Below, one piece after another: positions 12,345 through 23,200 of a DNA stretch of 64,000 nucleotides (positions are counted from its first letter, which is position 1; the number at the start of each line of letters is the position of its first letter). Both the position numbers and the translations under genes were made by a program. This stretch comes from Sipunculus nudus. Taxonomy: Eukaryota; Annelida; Sipuncula; Golfingiida; Sipunculidae. The notes beneath the pieces are model-generated. The model had not been told where the DNA came from. It did no database searches and saw only the letters and a program-made list of their open reading frames with translations. The stretch spans positions 14,723,676 to 14,787,675 of the forward strand of contig CM049311.1 of assembly GCA_026874595.1 (NCBI GenBank). Direction: 5' to 3'.

Positions 12345-14030
12345 GTAATGGTTTTCATTTGTATAAGCAAATGAGAAGCTAAGAGGAAATGGCCGTTCTA
12401 ATTGGTTATAGTAAAGTTCTATAAATTATGATTGCAAAACTAATACTCTGAAAAACTGTCATGAAGAAAAAAAGAGTAAAAGTTTTGAGATACTGTTATG
12501 CATATGAAAAATTTACATATGGACCGGCAAGTGGACAGAATAGGCTGATATCTTTATTTCATTTGCAGGGGATTAATGCATTCAAGTTTATATAAAGAAC
12601 TGTTTCTTTTTGCATATCCACTTTTTCCATTAACAGTTTTTATCAGATTCATTTTTTTAATATACAAGTTTTATAAATAATTTTTTTTAAATATAAGTTA
12701 AGATATAAGAATTGTAAATTTTATCATTATTTATCCAGAGTTTAGCTCACATCAGGTCATATTATCCCTACACATATATTTTGTTATTTTTAAATCACAA
12801 ATGTTTAAACTGAATTTAAAAGAAAATAATGCCACAACATGGCATCATCAAGATTATTCCTTGAATCGCTTATAAAAACATGTTGTACATTGGAGTTTTC
12901 AGTACATCCTTTTTTTTAATAACTGAAATAAAAGATTAAGTAAAATTGATCAAATAAAAACCAATTTTCAAATAAAGTATACAAACTGTTGGTTGAATGA
13001 GGGACAAACAATAACATTATGCTAATTACAATCTCAGCTATAATTTATTACTGGAATTAATATTCAATTTCACACCTGGTGAAGTTTTTACTCTTGTGAA
13101 GTAAGGATTTCCTTGTCTGATGAACATCTACACTTTCATAGCAATACAACACTTTTTGGACACAATTAAATGGGCACTTGTAATGTTTTTCATTTATATA
13201 AGCATATGAGAATCTAAGAGGAAAGGGGCCCTCCTACTTGGTTATATTAAAGTTCTAAATATATGATTGCAAACTATAATACTCTGACAAGAATGTCATG
13301 AAGAAAATATAGTAAAAGTTTGGAGATACTGTGATGCATATGAAAAATTTACAGATGGACAGGCAAGTGGGCAGAATGGACTAATACCTTTATTTCACTA
13401 TCAAGGGAATAATGCATTTAAGTTTATATATAAGCCCATTTTTTTAGCATATCCACTTTTTCCATTAATAGTTTTTATCTGATTCATTTTTTTTATTTAC
13501 AAGTTTTATAAAATTGTAATAAAAAACTTAAAATATACGTTAAAATATTAGAATTCTAAGTTGCAATCCATATATATCCAGAATATAGCTCATATTGGGT
13601 CATATTACGCATACACATATATTTTATTATTTTTAAATCACAAATGTTTAAACTGAATTTAAAAGAAAATAATGCCACAACATGGCATCTACAAGATTAT
13701 TCCTTGAATCACTATTAAAAGTTTTGCATATTGGAGTTTTCAGTACATGCTTAATTTTATTCACCGAAATAAAATAAAAGATTCAGTAAAATTGATAAAA
13801 TAAAAACATCTTTTCAAATAAAATTTACACACTGTTGGTTGAATGAGGGACAAACAATATCATTGTGCTAATTACTATCTCAGCAATAATTAATTACTGG
13901 AATTAATAGTCAATTTCACACATGGTGAAGTTTTTACTCTTCTGAAGTAAGGAATTACTTATCTGATAATCATCAACACTTTTGTAGCAATACACCACTT
14001 TGTGGACACAATTAAATGTGCACTTTAATC
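12345..14030. repeat. Tandem duplication of an about 840-bp AT-rich segment
   Basis: The block from about 12350 to 13185 is repeated from about 13186 to 14030. Both copies contain 'ttttcattt.tataagca', 'tctgattca', 'aatgccacaacatggcat', 'ggttgaatgagggacaaacaat' and 'ggacacaattaaatg' in the same order. Copies show many substitutions and small indels, so the duplication is old. No ORF is conserved between them. Confidence 0.8.
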
Positions 14031-14059
14031 ATTGTAACCCTGGTGGTAAAATACAAAAT

Positions 14060-15085
14060 CTAAAATGTAGCATAGCCAAGAATAAAATAAAAGATCTAAT
14101 TTTGGGTAAACAATTGAATCTTGATTAAATAAAGTTATATTCCTGAAAAAAAAGTCTCCAGCTTCAGCAATTCTCATGTAAGGTGAGTAAATATATTTCC
14201 TGATTTTTTTTAAATTTCATTATAAATGGGCCCACAACTTCTAAATAATACCCAATACTGACCTAATTTTTTATATGTTCATAGAAAATGTATGGAAGAA
14301 TATGAATACAAAATATGATCAAAAAAAGATCAGTGGTTTTGATATTAGGCAGCCTTGAAGTGTAACAATGGCTTTTATATGGAAAACGGAGGTTTTCCTT
14401 AATATCTCGAAGGAACAAAGTCCTAATGACCCAATTTTCGGTATGGTAGGAGATTTTGGGGATATCTAATGGAATGCAAAATTTTGGATTTGTAGGTCCA
14501 ATGGTTTTAAAACGTGCCCTGTTAACGGCCGGACGGCCGGACGACGGACAAAGGACCATGACCATAGCTCAGATGACTTATAGTCAGCTGAGCTAAAAAC
14601 GTGCCGTGGCCAAAGTTAGATATAACTTAAGGAAGGAACAAAGTCCTAATGACCCAATTTTCGGTATGGTAGGAGATTTTGGGGACATCTAATGGAATGC
14701 AAAATTTTGGATTTGTAGGTCCAATGGTTTTAAAACGTGCCCTGTTAACGGCCGGACGGCCGGACGACGGACAAAGGACCATGACCATAGCTCAGATGAC
14801 TTATAGTCAGCTGAGCTAAAAACGTGCCGTGGCCAAAGTTAGATATAACTTAAGTACTGATTTTTTTTATTTATGAAAATAACTTGATGAATTTGCAAAA
14901 TTCACATCTAGTTTTGAGTAAATGATTTAATTTTGATGAAATAAAGTTATATACCTGAAAAAAGAGTCTCCAACTTCAGCAATTCTCATGTAAAGTGAGT
15001 AGAAATATTTCCTGATATTTTACAAGGTGTATTATGTTCTGGCGCATGACTTCAAGAAATTACAAAATACTAACCAATTTTGTAT
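14060..15085. repeat. Second-level duplication flanking the 223-bp repeats
   Basis: A segment with 'aataaagttata..cctgaaaa' and 'cttcagcaattctcatgtaa' at 14125-14280 recurs at 14935-15085, about 811 bp later, and brackets the 14409-14854 tandem pair. This indicates nested rounds of local duplication. Confidence 0.65.
14409..14854 (+). repeat. Near-identical 223-bp tandem duplication of an AGCTCAG-hairpin repeat
   Basis: The block starting at 14410 recurs at 14633. The copies are almost identical, so this is recent. Each contains a GGACGGCCGGACGACGGAC stretch and ends in the hairpin with arms AGCTCAGATGACT and AGTCAGCTGAGCT (14566-14594 and 14789-14817), then AAAAA. Confidence 0.85.
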
Positions 15086-15104
15086 GTACAAAGGAATTGT
15101 ACGG

Positions 15105-15510
15105 GGTGGTGGTGGACATAGGGATGGTAATGGACATAGGGGTGGTAGTAGACATTGGGATGGTAGTGGACATTGGGATTGTAGTAGACATTGGGATGGT
15201 AGTGGACATTGGGATGGTAGTGGACATAGGGATGGTAGTGGACAGTGGGATGGTAGTCGACATTGGGATGGTAGTGGACATTGGGTTGGTAGTGGACAGT
15301 GGGGTGGTAGTGGACATTGGGATGGTAGTGGACATAGGGGTGGTAGTGGACATTGGGATGGTAGTGGACAGTGGGATGGTAGTGGACAGTGGGGTGGTAG
15401 TGGACATTGGGATGGTAGTCGACATAGGGATGGTAGTGGACATTGGGTTGGTAGTGGACATTGGGATGGTAGTAGGTATTGGACATAGGGGTGGTAGTGG
15501 ACATTGGGGT
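15105..15510. repeat. 18-bp minisatellite, about 22 copies
   Basis: The unit is GGATGGTAGTGGACATTG with a few recurring variants (CATAGG, CAGTGG, GGTTGG). Because 18 is divisible by 3, long ORFs run through it in four frames on both strands; these are repeat artefacts, not genes. Confidence 0.9.
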
Positions 15511-15559
15511 GGTGATGAACAGGTGTCTAGAATGTCTCGTGTACACTACAATGATTGAT

Positions 15560-18280
15560 ACATAAGTTGTCAGCTTTTTTTTATTTGTTTATGCATTGTC
15601 ATTTTAGTTGCTCTACTCAATATCTCTTAAGTGTGATAGTTTTTTTTTTTCTTCAACTGCAACGGTTTTGTAAAAGAGGACTGATGGGCATTTAATACAA
15701 TAAATATTTTGTTCATGTATAAACTTTTGCTGGCTGTATTCATTCTTTCCTTTTTTTTAATTCAAGCAGTTTATCATTCATTGCTGGATGCATTAGCCTG
15801 ATATGAATCTGCTTTGTATTTTAACAGGTATAGACACTTGGCATCATTTAAAAGGTGGGTGTGGGGTGTCACACTTCAACTCACTAATTTAGTTCTAAAT
15901 TTAAATGAATGGAAACAGTTAATTCAGTTTCCAAACTTCTGAACTGGTTTAAAGCATCAGATAACAATACAAAGGCACATATGTTAACATAACATTTTAT
16001 TAACAGAACATTAATGTACTTTGTATTTTTGCAGATAAATGACTATTAACAACCATTTAAATTGCCAATAAAGGATTTTGTATATTGTCATTATTATGAC
16101 AAACAGGATTAATAAATATCTGCAAAATAGTATGACATTAAAGATATTTTACATTTGTATATGTTTGTGCTATATTTTTGTACAAGAATGGAATGACTAT
16201 TAATAATATAAGCCATGTTTACTACAACTATTAACAGTGTTGAAAGTATGTCTGGCTTTTGGCAACACTTATTCTACTAAAGATATAAATTGACTTTAAA
16301 TGTCATATTAATAAATAGTTAAATAGTTAAGAAATTTTGTTTTACATCAGCCTTGCAAAAATGTTGGATATAAACTGTAAATGCATACAAATGTTTCATA
16401 ATGTATTTCAGCTGATAGCCAAAATTGTTTCTATACCTGTAAGTAAATATAACTTCAACTTCAGTATAAATTTTTTTTGCAGTAATGAGTACTTTAAACA
16501 ATAAATTATTAAAATTTCAGGAACATGTCTAATGCTTGTCAGTGCCATACAGAGGCAGACAGCAGCTGTTCCTGTAAGAAATTTTGTGCAGCTCCATGTA
16601 CACTAATAGATATATAACGAAGGTAAATAGTTAAATATATACTACTTTACACACAGCAATGTGATACCTGCTTATGGCTGACTGATGTTAAGCATCCACA
16701 CCAAAGGGTGTTGATAGGTAACTGCAATATACCTGCATATATACCTCCACCTGCATTCTGGATCACCAGAGCTTTCATGTGTGCTATGCTCAGCACAGGA
16801 AATATATGAATCCAAACCCAGAGAAATGTAGGTCATGACCGCTAATACCTGTGACTGACTCTGGCAATCACCTGGGAAAAACAAATTCCTTTTTCTTGCT
16901 ATAGAACAAAATCTGTTAAGAAAACCTACTGATCCATGAACATGATTAGACAGTTCCTTGGGAAGAATTTCGTAAAAAAAAAAAAAAAATCCACCTTTGT
17001 TGTGGTGAGCACAGCTGACCTGTGATGCAACCGTAAGGTTGGTGAACATATGACATACATTTATCTTGACTTAGGTTAATATATCTCCTGCACTTGTTTA
17101 CTAAACACCAGAATTCTATCAGGAATCCCTGGTAATATTCCATATATGGTGATCCTGAATGTTTAAGGTCACTGGTGGTCTCAGGGTGCTTTATAGTCAT
17201 ATATAAAGATATAGGAACAGCAGTGACCCTGGTACTGCTAGTATAATGTTCTTAGAGTATATGCGACTTCTATATAATATTATATTTTATCTATGTGTAG
17301 GCCAACTTACTCCTACTGTAACTGATATGTACACGATGTTGCAATGCTCCATATAATAGCATGCTATTCATCACTATTCTTCAATATAGGCCTATATATC
17401 TGATGCTAGTGCATAATCTTATTTGAACTATTCACTGCTAAATTTTCAGGTAAAAATAAGCTTTTGTGAATCATGTTAAAGTAAGACAGCATGTGTACCC
17501 TCAACCACTGAACATCTTAACAACCAAAACAATTAAATAATCTGCCATGAACATTTTGTAAGGCTTTATATGTAAATATTGTGAGTTATTTCAATACAGC
17601 ATTATTCTTGCTGTTGATGAAAATCAGGCATTTCCTGGAGGTTCACATAACATTCATGTCTCATGCATTAATGAAAATATGCACAATAAAGAAAATGCTA
17701 TTACAAAGATTTTGTTGACCTGGTCTGTCTGATGACAAAACATGTATATCAAAAGAGGACAGGTAAAATATTTGGCACTTGGCAGATTATCACACTGTAA
17801 ACATGTTATAAATATATCTGTATAATGAACAAGCAAAACACTTATGTCTACTTGATTATATGCAGAAATATTTTGCTAGAAAAATCATCAAAAACATAAA
17901 CATGACTAATATGTTATATAAACAGTTACAGCCCATATGTATCTAACTTATGCAAACCAAAGTCATTAAACCCACAGTATGATGTGTCTTCATGGATTTT
18001 ATTAGAATGTTAAATAAACAAAGTTGTGAAAGATTTGTGTGGAAATACATGCTGTTAATGACTATGGTAATCTGTGTTGTGTTATATATGTAATAAATAC
18101 ATTTAATTTCTTGCAACCTAAAGAAGAAAAAATTGATTGAAAATTGTTAATTATTATTAAATAATGTTTATGCAATGAAAGGATGAAAAAGAAACAAGAT
18201 TAGGTCACAGTAAACATTTGTGAGATCATGGAGAACAATATATCTATGAGATCTGTAACATTATACCTGCACATTCCTCT
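15560..18280. other. Intergenic, no gene recognised
   Basis: AT-rich, with only short shadow ORFs. The 125-codon minus-strand ORF at 16672-17049 crosses a long poly-A/T run and shows no family features. It could hold the missing 3' exon or UTR of the large minus-strand gene, but I could not place one. Confidence 0.5.
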
Positions 18281-18745
18281 TAAACTTGGTATCACAATGT
18301 ATCCTTCTTTCCATAATTCCATCAATATGTTTCAACTTCTTCTAAAAGAAAATCAAATAATCTTCTTCTTGCCATCATTTAATCACTAAATCTGCACTTT
18401 ACTTAACAAAACCATCAGATTTTCTTTTTCCCATCATTCCATCATTATGTCTGCACTTCCCCAACATTATAACATCATATAAATTTCTAAATTATTTTAA
18501 TCATTCCATCATTATGTTCGCACGTTCTTCAACAAGAACATCACACCTGTCTCATGTCTATCTGTCCATTATTATGTCACTGTCTGCAACCTCCTCATTA
18601 CATCATCTTCTTTCCATCATCCCATCATTTTGTTTGCACCCTCCTTAACATTAACATTATATAATCTTCTTTCCATCATTCCATCATTATGGTTGAACCT
18701 TCCTTAACATTAACATCACATCATCTTCTTCCTTCCATCGTAGCA
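18280..18745. repeat. Degenerate tandem repeat rich in 'ccatcatt'
   Basis: About eight imperfect units of roughly 55-60 bp contain variants of TTTCCATCATTCCATCATTATG followed by 'cttccttaacattaacatca'. Confidence 0.6.
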
Positions 18746-18949
18746 TGATCTGAAAGATAATAAAATTCTGTTGGTTCCAAATCCCAAAAATAATACATGT
18801 AGGTTCTTAGGTAATTAAAACAAAATGTACAATTCTTGAGCACTTTTTCTCAGAAAAAAATGCAAGTGGGATATTTCTATTACTTTTGTTTGTTATAAGT
18901 TTTGAAAAAAAAAAAACACATGACTGGGGGATAAGACACTGGAGAATTT

Positions 18950-19474
18950 TATCAAAATTTAACAATTTTATTTTCTGGAAGGAAATAACTGAGCAGCTGT
19001 AGCTCAAAATCAGTAAAATTCTGCTGAAAATGAAAACAAAATTTTACATTTTGGCAGATTTGACCTTGAAGATGAGAGTCAAGGTCACTGGATTTCGAAC
19101 TCAGCCAAGAACTTGGTAGGAACAATTTGTGTACAAAATTTGAGGACATAATTTGAAATGCTTCAAAAGTTACGGGGGTTCAAAAGAATTTTATATTTGA
19201 GCAGATTTGACCTTGAAGATGTGGGTCAAGGGCACCAGTTTTAGAACTTGTCCAAGATTTTTGTAGGAACCATGAGTGTATTAAATTTTGGAGGAAAATG
19301 TGTAGCCCTTCAAAAGTTATCGGGTTCACAATATAACCCAACAAATTTTACATTTTGGCAATTTTGACCTTGAAAATGAAGGTCAAGGTCACCAGTTTTG
19401 AACTCAAGTAAACAGCTGTTCAGGTATTGTGTTCACAAGATATCCTACAGACAATGTCGATGACAACGACAGAT
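18950..19474. repeat. Degenerate tandem repeat carrying TCAAGGTCA / TGACCTTGA motifs
   Basis: Three diverged units of about 150 bp share 'ttttacattttggca', 'tttgaccttgaa', a TCAAGGTCA-like motif (19079-19087 and 19383-19391, plus one variant) and 'cttcaaaagtta'. No coding signal was seen. Confidence 0.6.
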
Positions 19475-20111
19475 GATGGCACCAAATTCAACATGGCTCC
19501 CCTGAGGGGGGGGGGGGGGGGGAGGGGGAAGACATAATAAGATATAAAATCTTGACAGGCAAAAGACAGGAATACTATTTGAAGTTTGACAAATAATGCA
19601 ATTATATATAAAAGATGGGTCCACTTATGAATTAAGAAATTCATGATGGGTGGAAATGAGAAATGTGAAAATTTCAATATTTCTTTACACATGTATTAAT
19701 TACAGACTATTGAAACTGAATTCATATGATTATATTAAAATATAAACAAAATTTTAATGAGTGAAAGTGCATAAAGAACGTTAAATATAAATATGATGGC
19801 ACCAAATTCAACATGGCTCCCCTGAGGGGGGGGGGGGGGAGGGGGAAGACATAATAAGATATAAAATCTTGACAGGCAAAAGACAGGAATACTATTTGAA
19901 GTTTGACAAATAATGCAATTATATATAAAAGATGGGTCCACTTATGAATTAAGAAATTCATGATGGGTGGAAATGAGAAATGTGAAAATTTCAATATTTC
20001 TTTACACATGTATTAATTACAGACTATTGAAACTGAATTCATATGATTATATTAAAATATAAACAAAATTTTAATGAGTGAAAGTGCATAAAGAACGTTA
20101 AATATAAATAT
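19474..20111. repeat. Near-identical 320-bp tandem duplication ending at a splice donor
   Basis: Copy 1 (19474-19794) and copy 2 (19795-20111) are nearly identical apart from the length of a poly-G run after 'ctcccctgag'. Both end in 'ttaaatataaatat'. On the minus strand copy 2 starts at the third base of the intron after exon 16 of the large gene. Minus-strand ORFs here (90-95 codons) are duplicated repeat sequence. Confidence 0.85.
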
Positions 20112-20113
20112 AC

Positions 20114-20205
20114 CTGATCCCAGATATCTGGAGGACACCTGACGCCCCCTGGTGGAGCTGACCATAACCTCCGTCCAGATCTAGGGGCTGGTTTAGTTGT
20201 GATTT
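20114..20205 (-). CDS. ARM-like gene exon 16, last one found
   Basis: It encodes EITTKPAPRSGRRLWSAPPG and GVRCPPDIWDQ, then a GTATAT donor. Read-through would add 30 AT-encoded codons from the duplicated intron sequence before a stop near 20039. Confidence 0.75.
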
Positions 20206-23200
20206 CTGTCAAATAAAAGATGTGCAAGTAATAAAATATGGTAATGAATGTCTGAGGGTACATTGGGGGTGTCTAGGTTTATATCTGGGATGTTCATGCA
20301 CACTAGCTTACATCTGAATATGATAGAAAAAGGCCAGAGCAAAGTTAGGATATTATTCACACTGATTTTCTACACTAAACTTTACATAAGATACCAAAAT
20401 GAAAACATGGTACATACATTCATAATCATATCATTTTCATAGGAATTTAGGACTGACCTTTGGTTAATACCTTGAGTGTTTTGATGACCTCCTGCTTGAG
20501 GGCACCACTGGTACTGTTGACCATGGTCAGGAGCAGCTGTGAGGCATCAACCTGCTGGAACAGCTGCAGAAGTCTCACATCACTCTTCACCAGCAGCTGT
20601 GTTAACCTCAAAGCTGTTAGAAAAAATAAATATAGCTGTTAAATTTATCTCAAAGCTGTTAAAAAATAGAAAAAGAAACAACTAAATTCACTTAACTTGA
20701 TGAAACTGTTCTGCAATCATCCATAATCTTGAGAATCATAAGATGATTACCTGCAACATGTTTATAAAACATGGCAGAGTATAAAATAAATATTTGCTTA
20801 CTGCAAGATAATAGTTTGATAAATGATTTAACTATGAGAAAAATGAACAAGAGACCAATGGGTCATGATGCTCAGCTGACTGATGCTTTGCTAATATCCC
20901 CATGCATGTGCATCCAAAAGATTTCATTACCAATGTGTTTTCTTAACACTGTCATTTTTCCTCGAATAGATGGTTTGGACAAACTGTCCATCTGACAACC
21001 ACCTCTCCATATTTGATAAAAAGGGGTATCACTGTAGCTCAGATGAGTTACCGTCAGCTGAGCAAAAATTCTCTAAAGTATCTGATACTAATAGCTGTAA
21101 TGATAACAGTAACTCTTGAAAGTGAGACATGTTACTTCAACAAACCTTAGGTCAGCTCCAATATCTACCCATGAATAATGTGACCTCTGATGGCAGATTT
21201 GGTAACTGCTCAACAAATTAATATATCACAGTAGTGTTCTAGTGGGCACCCTCAAGATTTTAACTTGACATTTATGAGCATACACTTTCATCAGGATTTT
21301 TGTACATGGTTACTGAAGAAAGTTTTTTGAGCAATGGTATTTAGAGTAGATATTTCATAAATGTGATCAGTGATCCTGAGATATAATGAAAAAAAAGTTA
21401 CACAGTGGTACTTCCTAAGGTGCCTCACCTAACATCTGTGTGACTGCTTCATCTTCTGAGATGCGGAGGAAGTCAACCAGGCTCCTTACCAAACCGCATT
21501 CTGATAGTTTCATGTGGATGGCAGTCTGTTTGGGACAAAGGTAAAACTTGTGATAAATAAAACAAACAAATACAATAGTTATAATTTTTGAACTAACATT
21601 ACAGTCAAAGTGCACAAGTGACCCATGGGCTATGGTGCTCAGACCTGAGAAAAAAAGAAAGAATAAGTGGCAATGAAATATGCGGCACAGACTGACTTCA
21701 ATGAAGGAAATTAGAAATATGTAAATTTAACAAATGATTCAAATCCCAGTTGTGATTCAAATTAAGAACAAAATATCTGATGGCTGAACTAAAACTGCCA
21801 CAACTAATCTTTTTTTCTGTTTTTAGAATACATAAATTAATTTGTGTGACAAAAACACTGTAAAACCCAAGTGGCACCACCAGTCTTAACCAACTGCAAA
21901 TCAAATTCAAGGCAATCCATGCAAACATCAATGAAAAATTTGATCTTTTGTGTGAGATTTTAATGCTACAAACCACTTTTAGTGAGATTTATCAACTTTT
22001 AATTACATTTTAACAAACTGGTTAGGCAAACTTTGATCAAACTTTCCATGAGGAGAGGGCTTTAAGTATGCATGAATGAGGTACATCATTTCACTTTAAA
22101 GATCAAGTGTCAGCAAATCTTGAACATTAACAAGCCACTAAGAAAGAGTGCTGACAATTTTCCCCTAAAGCTGGTAGGGTAATGGTCACCACAAATTAAT
22201 TTAAATTTCCATGGAAAATTCATCAGGATCTGTCTAGATGTCAAATTCAAACATTTCTAGATCAAACCATTACAGTGAGTGCCTTACACAAGGCTGGACA
22301 GAAGGAACGATGATCATGATAGCTATGTATGACTGATCAATAGTCTTGGTGCTTTCATAAGGTATCAATGGTAATCAGATCATGAGTGCTCTGTGTCATA
22401 CCTTGATTTGGTAACAGGTTGAATCAGAAACAGATAAAAGTCTTTTAGTGGGTCATAGTGCTTGTTTTGAAGAAATAGTGCTCACAGTATTTGGAAAATT
22501 GTTATCAATTATATTGACTAATTTTAACTTACGTCGATCATTTTGATTACTTCTAACTTGCGTCACGCAATTTGACTACTCCTAACTTGCGTCACTGATT
22601 TTGATTACTTCTAACTTCCGTCAAGCATTTTGACTACTTCTAACTTGCGTCACTCATTTTGATTACTTCTAACTAACATCACTCATTCTGACCACTTCTA
22701 ACTTACGTCACTCATTTTGACTACTTCTAACTTACGTCACTCATTTTGACTACTTCTAACTTACGTCACTCGTTTTGACTACTTCTAACTTACGTCACTC
22801 ATTTTGACTACTTCAAACTTACGTCACTCATTTTGACTACTTCTAACTTACGTCACTCATTTTGACTACTTCTAACTTACGTCACTCATTTTGACTACTT
22901 CTAACTTACGTCACTCATTTTGACTCCTAACTTACGTCACTCATTTTGACTACTTCTAACTTACGTCACTCATTTTGACTACTTCTAACTACCGTCACTC
23001 ATTTTGACTACTTCTAACTTACGTCACTCATTTTGACTCCTTCTAACTTACGTCACTCATTTTGACCAGGCTGTAGAGAAACACTAGTGCCTCCTGTCTG
23101 GCTGGTAGACTCTTGCTGAGCAAGTCTTTGACCACATGTCTGCAGCACTGACTGACCATGCTGTTCCTGCACTGACCAGTAACAAACTGCAGAGGATCAA

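Noticed and set aside
15027-15558. Long overlapping ORFs on both strands (133-174 codons)
   Set aside because: They arise because the 18-bp minisatellite unit lacks stops in several frames; no conserved domain or exon structure.
16672-17200. 125-codon and 84-codon minus-strand ORFs as lost exons of the ARM-like gene
   Set aside because: They cross a long poly-A/T run, lack leucine-repeat character and have no in-phase acceptor I could defend.
19420-20009. Two nearly identical minus-strand ORFs as a duplicated gene or the terminal exon of the ARM-like gene
   Set aside because: They only reflect the 320-bp tandem duplication and cross a poly-C run; no acceptor in phase 0 gave a convincing ending.
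22510-23066. CRISPR-like array
   Set aside because: The units are directly adjacent with no unique spacers, in an animal intron; it is a minisatellite.
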